Shown here: positions 16,668 to 25,644 of the stretch, one piece after another
Layout: each line of letters starts with the position of its first letter
How positions within the stretch are numbered: the first letter of the stretch is position 1
Source: Paraburkholderia solisilvae
GTDB lineage: Bacteria; Pseudomonadota; Gammaproteobacteria; Burkholderiales; Burkholderiaceae
Reading direction: 5' to 3'
NCBI RefSeq assembly: GCF_902859875.1
Contig: NZ_CADIKF010000008.1
Location: forward strand, 98,415 to 162,414
Length of the DNA: 64,000 nt
The notes under the pieces: model-generated
Database searches by the model: none
What the model was told of the DNA's origin: nothing
Seen by the model: only the letters and a program-made list of their open reading frames with translations
Made by a program: the position numbers and the translations under genes

Positions 16668-19355
16668 TCAGAAGCGGTACGTCGCACCGATCTGGAAAGT
16701 CCGGCCCATATCGGTGTACAGCGACTGGTCGTAACCGGTGATGTCCGGATACGACTGCCATTCGACGTCGAACGGCGGCGAGCGGTCGAACAGGTTCGTG
16801 ATGCCGCCGTAGATCGTCCAGTGCTTGAAGCCGGTGTATGTCGCCATCAGGTTGAACTGGCTATACGACGCGACCGACAACGTGCCGCCGTCGCCGAACT
16901 CTTCCGCGACCGCATTCGTGTACGGGCCCGTGTACTGCCACGTGAGCGTCGTCGTGAACTTGCGGTAGTCCCAGGTCAGGCTCGTATTGCCCTTCCAGCG
17001 CGGATTGCTCGCGCCGAACGGCTGCAGGAACGCGAAGTTGTTGCCGGCGAAGTCCTGGGTCGGCTGGCCCGGCGAATTCAGCTTGAAGTGCCACACGTAC
17101 GCCCAATCGCCGGAGAGCGTGAAGGTGCCGAAGTTCGTGCCGACCGATTTGCGGAAGTTGAAGTCGAAACCATCGGTATCCAGCGAACCGAGATTCACAT
17201 ATTGCATGTTGATAAAGCGGATCGACCCGTCCGCATTGCGGACCACCACTGACGGATCGTTCGCCTGCAGCAGCGCGTTCGGATCCTGCGTGCCGATCAC
17301 GCCGTCGATGTGAATCTTGTAGAACGCCGCACCGATATCGGTCGACCGGTCAGGCGACAGTTCGAAGCCGATGTTGTAGTTCTTCGTGTGCTCCGGCTGC
17401 AGATCCGGATTGCCGTTGGTCTTCTCGGTCGTAAAGTGCGTCGTCGGTGTGCCGCTCGGGTCGTTCGGATCGCTCAGGTTCTGGTGCCCCAGATAGGCCG
17501 CCTGCGAGTTCTCCACCAGCGTCGGCGCACGGAAACCGCGGCTATACGATGCATACGTGGTGATCGCCTGGACCGGCTGGAAGCGCAGCGCGAAGTTCGG
17601 CGAGAAGGCGCCGCCGAAGTCGCTGTAGTGGTCGTAGCGGCCCGACTGCGTAAACGTCAGGTTGTGCACGATCGGAATATCGACCTGGTAATAGACCGCC
17701 GCGACGTTGCGCGAACCGTCGACGGTCTGCACCTGCGCCGGCGTCACGATACCTTGCGACGACAGCGTGCGCGGGTTGATCACCGAGCTCTCGTGGCGGA
17801 ACTCAGAGCCGAGGCCGAGGCCGACGTTGCCGCCCGGCAACGTGAACAGATTGCCCGTCGACATCTTCGCGGTGACGTCGTCGATCTTCGAGATCGCCTG
17901 CTGGTCGTCCTGCGAGAAGAGGCCCGCGGTGCCGTTCGGCGTCGACGCAGGGTTCGCGAAGTTGAACACGCCGTTCGCGAGAATGTTCTGCACACCCGCT
18001 ACGTTCAGCTCATTCGCATAGCTCGTATCGACCGTGCTTTGCGAATGCCCATAGTCGACCTGCCAATCCCAGTCGCCGACCTTCGGCGTCGTAAACGAAC
18101 CCTTTACGCCGGTCGACGCCTTCCAGAACGTCGAAACCGTATCGGCAACAATCGTATGCCCCGGGAACGTATAGTTGATCGCCGTCGGCACGCCGAACGG
18201 ATTGAACGGATTGCTTGCCGACACGGTTCGATCGAGCGGCGACACCGAGCCGGTCGCCGGATCGAACACATTCGACAGACTGCTGAGCGCGGCAGGTCCC
18301 TGCAGCTGCACGGTCTCATCGCGGCTCAGCCACAAATCCGCATAGGCCTGCGTGTTGTCGTCCACCTTGTATGTGCCATGCACTTTCGCGTTCCAGCGCG
18401 TAGTCGCGGGAATCAGCGAAGTCTGCGACGCGGGGTTATGCACGCACACCTGACCGTTCGAGTTCGTGCTGGGCGGACACGGGTTGATCGGCGCGGTGCT
18501 GCCATCGGGAAGCTCCCAGTTCGACTGCTGGTTCGGACCGAGCGGCCCCGCATGGCCACCGGGGAACTGCGAGAAGTCCTGGTTCGCGGTCATCGAGCGA
18601 TCGCCGAGCGTCGAACCGGAATCGCGATACCAGCTCGCGGCCGCGGTGATGTTGTAGCGATCCGTGTTCAGATCGCCAAAACCGCCGAGCACGCTGAACT
18701 GGCCCTGGCCGTCGCCCGGATGCTGCGTCTTGCCCGCCTGCCCGCTAATCTCCAGGCCCTGGAAATTCTTCTTCGTGATGATGTTGACCACACCCGCAAT
18801 CGCGTCCGAGCCGTATTCCGACACCGCGCCGGTCTTCACCACTTCGATGTGGTCGACGATGTTAAGCGGAATCGAGTTGACGTCGAAGAACGTGTCGGTG
18901 AAGTTGACCGGCACCGCGTAGTTCGCGACACGCTGACCGTCGACCAGCACCAGCGTGTACTTCTCGCTCAGGCCGCGCAGTGCGATGCCGGCGCCGCCGG
19001 GCGCGGTGCTGTTCATCGTCGATTGCGACCAGCTGCTCGCGGAGTTCGCGGCCATGCCGCGCAGGAAGTCGGCCACTGTCGTGTAGCCGCTTTGCTCGAT
19101 TTCCTTCGGGGTGATGGTTTGGACTTCGATGTTGCCGGTCTTATCCGACGTACGGATCAGCGAGCCGGTCACTTCCACCTTCTCCAGCTTGCTGACCGGC
19201 GCGGATGCGGCCGGGGCGCTGCTTGCCGCTGCTGCGGGGGCGGCCGTGCTGTCCGGCGTGCTTTGCGCATACGCGACTGGTATGCACGCGGCCGTCAACA
19301 CGAGCTCGGCGCCTATGATTCTCGTCATGGCCGAGACCAATTTCTTCTTTTTCAC
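16668..19355 (-). CDS. TonB-dependent outer-membrane receptor
   Basis: An 895-residue outer-membrane receptor. The signal peptide is basic and hydrophobic (up to about residue 30), followed by an Ala/Ser-rich linker and a TonB-box-like VEVTGS near residue 60. The plug domain is present (QSGYTTVADFLRGM, LRGLSEKYTLVLVDGQRVA and SEYGSDAIAGVVNIITKK), then a 22-strand-type barrel ending in phenylalanine. Such receptors import ligands too large for porins, using energy from TonB. The start is GTG at 19355, with AGGAGA just upstream. It lacks the signalling N-terminal extension seen in siderophore-sensing receptors. The opp genes next to it suggest a peptide or metal-peptide ligand. Confidence 0.92.
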   Translation of the reverse strand: MKKKKLVSAMTRIIGAELVLTAACIPVAYAQSTPDSTAAPAAAASSAPAASAPVSKLEKVEVTGSLIRTSDKTGNIEVQTITPKEIEQSGYTTVADFLRGMAANSASSWSQSTMNSTAPGGAGIALRGLSEKYTLVLVDGQRVANYAVPVNFTDTFFDVNSIPLNIVDHIEVVKTGAVSEYGSDAIAGVVNIITKKNFQGLEISGQAGKTQHPGDGQGQFSVLGGFGDLNTDRYNITAAASWYRDSGSTLGDRSMTANQDFSQFPGGHAGPLGPNQQSNWELPDGSTAPINPCPPSTNSNGQVCVHNPASQTSLIPATTRWNAKVHGTYKVDDNTQAYADLWLSRDETVQLQGPAALSSLSNVFDPATGSVSPLDRTVSASNPFNPFGVPTAINYTFPGHTIVADTVSTFWKASTGVKGSFTTPKVGDWDWQVDYGHSQSTVDTSYANELNVAGVQNILANGVFNFANPASTPNGTAGLFSQDDQQAISKIDDVTAKMSTGNLFTLPGGNVGLGLGSEFRHESSVINPRTLSSQGIVTPAQVQTVDGSRNVAAVYYQVDIPIVHNLTFTQSGRYDHYSDFGGAFSPNFALRFQPVQAITTYASYSRGFRAPTLVENSQAAYLGHQNLSDPNDPSGTPTTHFTTEKTNGNPDLQPEHTKNYNIGFELSPDRSTDIGAAFYKIHIDGVIGTQDPNALLQANDPSVVVRNADGSIRFINMQYVNLGSLDTDGFDFNFRKSVGTNFGTFTLSGDWAYVWHFKLNSPGQPTQDFAGNNFAFLQPFGASNPRWKGNTSLTWDYRKFTTTLTWQYTGPYTNAVAEEFGDGGTLSVASYSQFNLMATYTGFKHWTIYGGITNLFDRSPPFDVEWQSYPDITGYDQSLYTDMGRTFQIGATYRF

Positions 19356-20387
19356 TTGCTCTCCTGCTTGTTGTAGAGGCCACCTTCATTGAACGATCTG
19401 CGCGGCGCGCGAGTCGCGCGTGCACAGCCGTGCGAAGTCCGATGTGATCGGCGAGTTCGTCGCCGCCGGTACCTATCCCTGGTCTCGCACGTCCCGTCCA
19501 GAACGCCTTGCCGATCGTGTCGGGCGCGTACTGGTTCTAAAGCGACCGCAGCGGAAGCAGGACGCATGCCAAGTGAAAGTCGTTGCAAGCGCAACGACCT
19601 GGGCCAGCCTCTATTGGTATTGACGCAAGTGATTGATTAGCCTCACTTAGCGTATAGATTCACCGCCCCGCGCGATAGGCAAACGTGCTCTCTTCCGCGA
19701 TTAACGCGTAACCGGCTAAAGGGTTATCGGTAAATAGGTATTAGCGGTTTTATTCCCGCCATGGTGCATGGTGCGCACCCACCGAAGGCGCGTCTTTCCG
19801 AACAAGTGCATGCGTTTTTCATCACGCAAATTGCATTGATTCACTGAAATCGGGCAGATATCGAATGAAAGAAATGTTTGTAATTTATTTGTTATGTCGC
19901 CTTGTTTAGCCCTGCCACAAAGGACTTTCGAATTTTGGTCCATTATTTTAGCGATCTTTCACAGTTAAATAATTGTAAGAAACTTGTCTATCGCGAGCAG
20001 CCGATTTGCACCATCGGACAGCGCTTTTTTAAATTAGCACCAAGCCAATACACGGGAAATGCTGAATCCCGCTTTGCAATCCACTAAAACTTCTTTGCGT
20101 TCGTTCGCGCTCGACGATTTAATCCACCATTCACACTTGGGAGGTCGCGCGTTTTGCGACGCTTATCGCAATTCGATCTCCCGGGAAAGCCAGTGTTTTC
20201 AGTGGTTTCGTGCGCCCGACAGGCCGCCGCGCATGGTTTGCGCAGCGTCTGTTCACGCATGTTCGCGCCCGCCTGGTACGCCACTTGCATTGCTCGCGGC
20301 GCCTTCAAGCCGGCCACCCACGAGGGAACCGACAACGAAAAACCCTGCCGTTATGCAACGGCCGTTTTGAGCTAACAGGAGTCCGCA
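19356..20387. other. 1-kb intergenic region between divergent receptor and exbB
   Basis: No convincing gene was found. The first 280 bases (nearest the receptor) have normal GC content. From about 19640 to 20110 the sequence is clearly AT-rich, which is unusual in this chromosome. The promoters for the receptor and for exbB-exbD-tonB must lie here. I looked for a Fur-type operator (GATAATGATAATCATTATC) and saw no good match. Short frames in this stretch have poor composition and no ribosome-binding sites. Confidence 0.5.
19579..19598. promoter_or_regulatory. Perfect inverted repeat upstream of the receptor gene
   Basis: GTCGTTGC, a 4-base spacer AAGC, then GCAACGAC. It lies about 225 bp upstream of the receptor start. 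It may be an operator or a leader hairpin; nothing else in the sequence decides between the two. Confidence 0.35.
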
Positions 20388-20999
20388 GTGCTGAACACGC
20401 TTATCACCTACTCGATCCAGTCGATGGGTCTCATCCCGCTGCTTGCCTTTATCTTTTTGATCGGCATTGCGATCATCATCGAACGCTTCATGTTCTTTTC
20501 GCGAGCGGTGCGCGCAGGCCACACGCTCGAGCACGACCTGAAACTGGTCAATACCAGCAACCTCGACGACGCGGCGAAGGTTGCCGACCACTACAGTCAG
20601 ACCGTGCAAGCCGAACTCGTCAGAACCGCCCTGAAGGCGAAGGGCAAGAGCGAGGCGGTGGTCGAACGGGAGATCGAAGAGACGATCATGTTCCAGCTGC
20701 CGCGCCTCGACCGCAACCTGTGGGTTCTTGACACGGCTGTCACGCTTGGACCGCTGCTCGGTCTGCTGGGCACGATCATCGGCATGGTCGAATCGTTCAA
20801 TGTGCTCGGCACGAGCGGCACGGCCAATCCGAACGGTGTGACGGGCGGCATCGGGCATGCGCTCACCGCGACCGCGTGCGGCCTGACGATTGCCATTATT
20901 TGCGTGATCTTCCTCAACTACTTCAACAAGCGGATCCGCATGACGGTCAACCAGTTCGACCTGATCAAGTCGCTGCTCGTGTCGCGCTTCGCCGCATAA
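20388..20999 (+). CDS. exbB: ExbB, TonB energy-transducing proton channel subunit
   Basis: A 203-residue MotA/TolQ/ExbB family protein. It has an N-terminal membrane helix (LIPLLAFIFLIGIAIIIE), a cytoplasmic segment and two further helices, the first carrying the conserved motif TLGPLLGLLGTIIGMV. With ExbD it uses the proton gradient to energise TonB. The start is GTG with AGGAG six bases upstream. It is the first gene of exbB-exbD-tonB and is divergent from the receptor gene, so the two are probably a functional unit. Confidence 0.9.
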   Translation: MLNTLITYSIQSMGLIPLLAFIFLIGIAIIIERFMFFSRAVRAGHTLEHDLKLVNTSNLDDAAKVADHYSQTVQAELVRTALKAKGKSEAVVEREIEETIMFQLPRLDRNLWVLDTAVTLGPLLGLLGTIIGMVESFNVLGTSGTANPNGVTGGIGHALTATACGLTIAIICVIFLNYFNKRIRMTVNQFDLIKSLLVSRFAA

Positions 21000-21021
21000 C
21001 GCACGAGAGGAGGAAAGAATC

Positions 21022-21441
21022 ATGCGCAACCATCGCAGTCACTATCTCGGCGGAGAAGAGAAAGCCCGCATCGAGATCATTCCGATGATCGACATCATGA
21101 TGTTCCTGCTGGTGTTCTTCATGCTTGCCACGCTGAAGATGATCCAGGGCGCGGGCATCAAGCTCGATCTGCCGCAATCGAGCACCGCCGAGCAGTTGCA
21201 GCAGACGGTGAAGGTATCGATCGGCGTCACGAAATCCGACCAGCTCTATCTGGACGCGAAGGAAATCACGCCGGAAGCGCTCACCGCGCATCTGCAAGGG
21301 CTGGTGCACGACTCGAAGAAAGTCGACGTCGCGATCGCCGGCGATGAAGGCACGAGCTACAAAAATATCGTCAAGGTGATGGACCTGGTGCGTGCGGCGG
21401 GCATCAGTTCGGTTGCACTGGCAACGAATCCGACGACATGA
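21022..21441 (+). CDS. exbD: ExbD, TonB energy-transducing accessory protein
   Basis: A 139-residue ExbD/TolR family protein with one N-terminal membrane helix. The helix contains the essential proton-pathway aspartate in IIPMIDIMMFLLVFFML. The rest is a periplasmic domain ending near the TonB gene. A strong ribosome-binding site (GAGGAGGAAAG) precedes the ATG. The stop overlaps the tonB start by four bases (ATGA), so translation is coupled. Confidence 0.92.
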   Translation: MRNHRSHYLGGEEKARIEIIPMIDIMMFLLVFFMLATLKMIQGAGIKLDLPQSSTAEQLQQTVKVSIGVTKSDQLYLDAKEITPEALTAHLQGLVHDSKKVDVAIAGDEGTSYKNIVKVMDLVRAAGISSVALATNPTT

Positions 21442-22205
21442 ACTCGCCCGCGATCGATATGAACGGCACGCAACGACCTTTGACCGGCGCACTCTGGGCA
21501 TCGTCCACGCCGACGCGTCACGGCGGTCTTTCGATGAAGACCGCGGTCGGCGTCGCCTTGCTGGTTGAAGTGCTGCTGGTTGCGGGCCTGTCGCAGGTCA
21601 GGTTCGAGCCGCCCCCGCCGCCGCCGAAGGAGATGCGTGTTCAGCTTGCGCCACCGCCGCCGCCCGAGGTGAAGAAGCTGGAGCCGCCGCCCGCGCCACC
21701 TGAGCCACAGAAGCCTGTGCCGAAGACCGTGCAGCCCAAGCCATTGCCGACACCGAAGCCGCCGCCCGCGAAACCCGCGCCGGCGCCCAAGGAAGCGGTG
21801 ATTCCCGCGGCGGCCAATCCCACGGCGAATGCACCGGCTCTCGCAACCGCGCCCGCGACATCAGCGCCATCGACGCCGACCGCCGCCGCCGCACCCACCA
21901 CGCCGGCCCCGCCGCCGGCACTGCATGGTGTGGTCGACGGACGCGGACATTGCCAGTCAGTGCAACCGCAGATTCCGCAGCGCGCGCTTCAGGAGGGCAT
22001 TTCCGCGAATGTGATCGCGCATCTGTCGATCGGCACGGACGGCAACGTGAGCGACGTGAAAATCGTGCGCGTGACGCCGCCGACTTCCGTATTCAACCAG
22101 GCGGTGATCGCCGCGGGACGCGCTTATAAGTGCGAGAAAAACGCGGAGCCCTATGTGGGCGAAGTGGAGTTTTCGTTCAAGACCACTGCATCCGACGACG
22201 AGTAG
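21438..22205 (+). CDS. tonB: TonB energy transducer
   Basis: A 255-residue protein that spans the periplasm and opens outer-membrane receptors. It has a single N-terminal membrane helix (TAVGVALLVEVLLVAGL, about 34-51), a long Pro-rich spacer with PPPPP and KP/PK blocks (about 57-165), then a C-terminal TonB domain (about 165-250) with the usual pattern YxCx-type cysteine pair (C near 172 and C near 232). The N-terminal extension of about 33 residues before the helix is longer than in E. coli TonB. It belongs with the receptor rather than with a general iron locus. Confidence 0.9.
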   Translation: MNSPAIDMNGTQRPLTGALWASSTPTRHGGLSMKTAVGVALLVEVLLVAGLSQVRFEPPPPPPKEMRVQLAPPPPPEVKKLEPPPAPPEPQKPVPKTVQPKPLPTPKPPPAKPAPAPKEAVIPAAANPTANAPALATAPATSAPSTPTAAAAPTTPAPPPALHGVVDGRGHCQSVQPQIPQRALQEGISANVIAHLSIGTDGNVSDVKIVRVTPPTSVFNQAVIAAGRAYKCEKNAEPYVGEVEFSFKTTASDDE

Positions 22206-22265
22206 CGCGACCGTGCGATTCGTGGCGTGAGGGTGGGTACCCGCTGCTCTGCGCTGATTCGGATC

Positions 22266-22296
22266 TTCGCGCGCCGGTTATGAGCCGGCGCGCGAA
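22266..22296. terminator. Strong hairpin between tonB and the chemoreceptor gene
   Basis: TTCGCGCGCCGG and CCGGCGCGCGAA form a perfect 12-bp stem with a 7-base loop between convergent genes, 61 bp after the tonB stop and just beyond the stop of the chemoreceptor. There is no T-run, so it may act as a stabiliser or as a bidirectional, factor-assisted terminator. Confidence 0.5.
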
Positions 22297-22299
22297 TTC

Positions 22300-23871
22300 C
22301 TAGCGGTGCGCCGCCCCGCCCAATTCAAAAATCGCCACCGCCGCATTCAACCGGTGCGCCTGTTCTTCAAGCGCCCCCGCTGCAGCCGCGGCTTCTTCCA
22401 CCAGCGCCGCATTCTGCTGCGTGACCTGATCCATCTGCGCGATCGCGATATTGATCTGCCCGATGCCGGCGCTCTGCTCGGACGACGCCGTTTCGATCTC
22501 GTTCATGATCGCGCTCACACGCGTGATCGATTCGAGAATCTCGCGCATCGTGTCGCCCGAGCGCGTGACGAGCGCCGCGCCCGATTCGATGCGTCCAGTC
22601 GACTCGCCGATCAGATCCTTGATCTCTTTCGCCGCCGACGCACTGCGCTGCGCAAGCGAGCGCACTTCGCTCGCGACGACCGCAAAACCGCGGCCGTTCT
22701 CGCCCGCCCGCGCCGCTTCGACCGCCGCGTTGAGCGCCAGAATATTCGTCTGGAACGCGATGCCTTCGATCACCCCGACGATATCGCCAATCTTGTGCGA
22801 ATCGGTCACGATGTGATCCATCGCGCCGACCACATTGCGCGTCAGCTCGCCGCCCTGGCTCGCCAGCGACGATGCGCCCGTCGCCAGCGAACTCGCGACC
22901 TTCGCATTGTCCGCCGTCTGCTTGAGCGTCGCGCCGAGCTGCTCGATGCTCGCGACAGTCTCTTCGAGCGACGCCGCCTGCTGTTCGGTGCGCTGCGACA
23001 GGTTCGAATTGCCCGCCGCGATCTCGCTGACGCCGGTGTGAATCGACTGTACGCCGCCGCGCACGTTGCCGACGGTCGCGATCAACGATTCCTGCATCCG
23101 CTTGAGCGCCGCCGTCAGCACGCCCATTTCGTTGCTGCTCTCCACCACGATATTGCCGCTGAGATCGCCCGCCGAAATGCGCTCGAAATGCGCGATCGCC
23201 GCATCGGCCGGTTTAACGATTGCGCGCAACAGCACGAAGCGCATCAGCCATGACAGCGCGAATGCCGCCGCGAGCCCGACCGCCACCAGCGTCATCACCA
23301 GACGGAACTCGTCCTGCGCCTTGCGGTAACGATCCTCGCCCTGGTCCATTTGCACCTTCTCGACCGCGAGCATCGCCTTCTCGAATGCGCTGTAGAGCTT
23401 CGGCAGTTTGTACGCCTGAATCTGCAGGAACGTGTCCCGGTCGCCCGCGCGCAATGCGGCAAGTCCGGGCTCGATGCCGTCCTTGAGCAGCGTGTCGCGC
23501 GCGGCCTGCATCAGTTGAATCTGATTGCGCGCTGCGTCGCTGTCGACCGCGGCGCCGAGATACTTCGCGAGCTTGTCGTTCGAAATCTCGAGATAAGTGT
23601 CCGAGCGCTTAAGTACCGCGTCCGCGCCCTTCGCATCGTGCAGGTCGCTCAGCGACGCGTAGGTTGCGAGGGCAAGGCGCAGCCGCAAGAGTTGCCCCGC
23701 GCTGTTCTCCAGATTCGCGACCGCTGGGGTATCGACGGTATAGGTTTGTTGCAGCGCCTGGTTTTCCGAGCGCAGCGCGATCAGGCCAATAGCTGCGCCC
23801 ACAGCCAAAGTGATTGCAAATGCAACGACCATCAAGGTCAGGCAAGCTCGTATCGACAGATTTTTTTTCAT
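22300..23871 (-). CDS. Methyl-accepting chemotaxis protein (TarH-type sensor)
   Basis: A 523-residue chemoreceptor. It has an N-terminal membrane helix (about 9-31), a periplasmic four-helix-bundle sensor (about 35-190), a second helix (about 192-212), a HAMP region (about 213-265) and a long cytoplasmic signalling coiled coil. The highly conserved hairpin tip ([21 protein letters not shown] and [18 protein letters not shown]) that contacts CheA and CheW is intact. The C-terminus lacks the NWETF pentapeptide used for methylation-enzyme tethering. The ligand is not predictable. No chemotaxis genes are nearby, so it is an orphan receptor. Confidence 0.93.
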   Translation of the reverse strand: MKKNLSIRACLTLMVVAFAITLAVGAAIGLIALRSENQALQQTYTVDTPAVANLENSAGQLLRLRLALATYASLSDLHDAKGADAVLKRSDTYLEISNDKLAKYLGAAVDSDAARNQIQLMQAARDTLLKDGIEPGLAALRAGDRDTFLQIQAYKLPKLYSAFEKAMLAVEKVQMDQGEDRYRKAQDEFRLVMTLVAVGLAAAFALSWLMRFVLLRAIVKPADAAIAHFERISAGDLSGNIVVESSNEMGVLTAALKRMQESLIATVGNVRGGVQSIHTGVSEIAAGNSNLSQRTEQQAASLEETVASIEQLGATLKQTADNAKVASSLATGASSLASQGGELTRNVVGAMDHIVTDSHKIGDIVGVIEGIAFQTNILALNAAVEAARAGENGRGFAVVASEVRSLAQRSASAAKEIKDLIGESTGRIESGAALVTRSGDTMREILESITRVSAIMNEIETASSEQSAGIGQINIAIAQMDQVTQQNAALVEEAAAAAGALEEQAHRLNAAVAIFELGGAAHR

Positions 23872-24093
23872 AATTGTTCGGCGTGGTCAAACGGACGCCG
23901 CGATATTCTGGTCTCTTTCGCGGCCCTCGCTACGGTCATCGGCACGCGGCTTACAAAACTTTAGTTCTCCATGCGGATGGGAGTCCGATGGTGTATCAAC
24001 GCCACTTGAATTCGGCAAAATGTCCAGCGCGCCCGCCGCGTCAGGCGCGCCGCACGGGGCTGCGTGCGGCGCGCGAGCGCTGGGGCGCCGGTA

Positions 24094-25383
24094 TCAAACG
24101 AATTTGCGCGCTTCGGCCGAGGGTTCTTCTACACCGTCGGCGCCGAGCGCGCGGTCCGGCCGCATCGTGAACGAGAGCAGAATGCCGAGCGCCATCAGCA
24201 CCATCGACACGGTGAACGGCAGATTCCAGTTGCCGGTCAGATCGATCAGCCAGCCGCCGACCACCGGGCTGATGATGGCGGCCAACGCCGACCCGGTGTT
24301 CATGATGCCGCTCGCGGTGCCCGCATGCTTCGGCGCAATATCCATCGGCACGGCCCACATCGGCCCGATCGTCATCTCGTTGAAGAAGAAGCCCCCGGAC
24401 AGACACACCGCGGCGAGCGTGATCGAGATGTTCGACACGAACATGATCGGCGCGAGCGACAGCAGCGTCAGGAACATGCAGACGCCCACCATCACATTGC
24501 GCGCAAGACGCACGTTGCCGCGCGAACGCAAAATGCGGTCGGTCAACGAGCCGCCAAGCCAGTCGCCGAGCACGCCGGCAAAGAACACGCCGGAGGCGAA
24601 CAGCGCCGACTTGCCGAGCTGCATGTGATAGTTGTGCAGGAAGTACTGCGGAATCCAGCCGAGGAACAGCCACAACACCCAGCCATAGCAGAAGTACACC
24701 GCGGTGACGGGCGCCATGCGGCCGAGCAATGCGCGCCACGGCACCGGCGTGCGCTGCTTCGCGCCGCTATACGACGACAGCGTCGCACATTCGGTCTCCG
24801 TAATACGCGGATGCTCGCGCGGGTTGTCGCGGAAGTACCAGATCCACATCAGCGCCCACAGGAAGCTCACGATGCCGGTGATGATGAACGCGCCGCGCCA
24901 GCTGGTCGACACCATCAGCCAGACGATCAGCGGCGGCGCGACCGCATTGCCGATCCGCGAGGCCGCGTGCGTGATGCCCTGCGCCATGCCGCGCTGGTCC
25001 GCGCGCATCCAGTTCGACATCGCGCGCGTCGCGGTCGGGAACGTCGCGCCTTCGCCGAGGCCGAGCAGCACGCGCGCAAAAATCATCGATGCGAAGCCGC
25101 CGGCAAGTCCGGTCAAGATGGTTGCGCCCGCCCAGATTACCGCGCAGATGCCGAGCGTGCGGCGCGGACCGAAACGGTCGCCGACCCAGCCGCCGATAAT
25201 CTGGAAGATCAGGTACGGATACGCGAACGCGGAAAACACAAAACCGACTTGCGTATGATTCAGGCCCAGTTCCGCGCCGAACTGGCTGGCGGCGGTGCTG
25301 ACGTTGACCCGGTCGATATACGTAATGAAATACATCGCGCAGAGCAGCAATAGAACGCGCGTCGTGGCTCGACGGAACATCAT
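24094..25383 (-). CDS. MFS transporter, anion:cation symporter family
   Basis: A 429-residue major facilitator with 12 predicted helices. It starts like sugar-acid symporters (MYFITYIDRVNVSTAA) and has the loop 2-3 motif GGWVGDRFGPRRTLG, where the family usually has a D-R-x-G-R/K-R-like sequence. Relatives import carboxylates such as glucarate, phthalate or hydroxy acids. It is downstream of the oxidoreductase gene by about 260 bp on the same strand, so it may be the uptake step for that pathway. The start is ATG at 25383 (or the adjacent in-frame ATG at 25380), after AGGAGAGG. Confidence 0.85.
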   Translation of the reverse strand: MMFRRATTRVLLLLCAMYFITYIDRVNVSTAASQFGAELGLNHTQVGFVFSAFAYPYLIFQIIGGWVGDRFGPRRTLGICAVIWAGATILTGLAGGFASMIFARVLLGLGEGATFPTATRAMSNWMRADQRGMAQGITHAASRIGNAVAPPLIVWLMVSTSWRGAFIITGIVSFLWALMWIWYFRDNPREHPRITETECATLSSYSGAKQRTPVPWRALLGRMAPVTAVYFCYGWVLWLFLGWIPQYFLHNYHMQLGKSALFASGVFFAGVLGDWLGGSLTDRILRSRGNVRLARNVMVGVCMFLTLLSLAPIMFVSNISITLAAVCLSGGFFFNEMTIGPMWAVPMDIAPKHAGTASGIMNTGSALAAIISPVVGGWLIDLTGNWNLPFTVSMVLMALGILLSFTMRPDRALGADGVEEPSAEARKFV

Positions 25384-25644
25384 CCTCTCCTATAGTTGTG
25401 TGCGAGATCCTGCGGCGTGCTCGCGCACACTGAAGGCATCGCAATACAAACGTCGAAAGCGTGGTGGCAGCGGATGCCGGCCGTTACTGCGTTCGGCCCG
25501 GCATGCCGCCAGGATGGATATGGCGAGGTCGTGTCATGGCTTTGTCTCCAGGGTACTGATGCTGTATTGCCGCTCCGGGGTGTTCCCCGCTATTCGTTCG
25601 ATTACTCCCCGTCCTTGCGTTTCGCTTGTTCGTTCAGTGATCCT

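Noticed and set aside
17310..19376. Long open frame antisense to the TonB-dependent receptor gene (688 codons)
   Set aside because: High-GC genes often leave the opposite strand open. The translated sequence is Arg/Val-rich with no fold or motif, and the receptor on the other strand has clear domains.
19716..19943. Small gene on the minus strand in the AT-rich intergenic block (75 codons)
   Set aside because: No good ribosome-binding site, odd composition and no recognisable feature. It may be chance in AT-rich DNA.
19356..20387. Fur box controlling the receptor and exbB operons
   Set aside because: I looked for GATAATGATAATCATTATC-like sequence and found no convincing match; iron control cannot be claimed.
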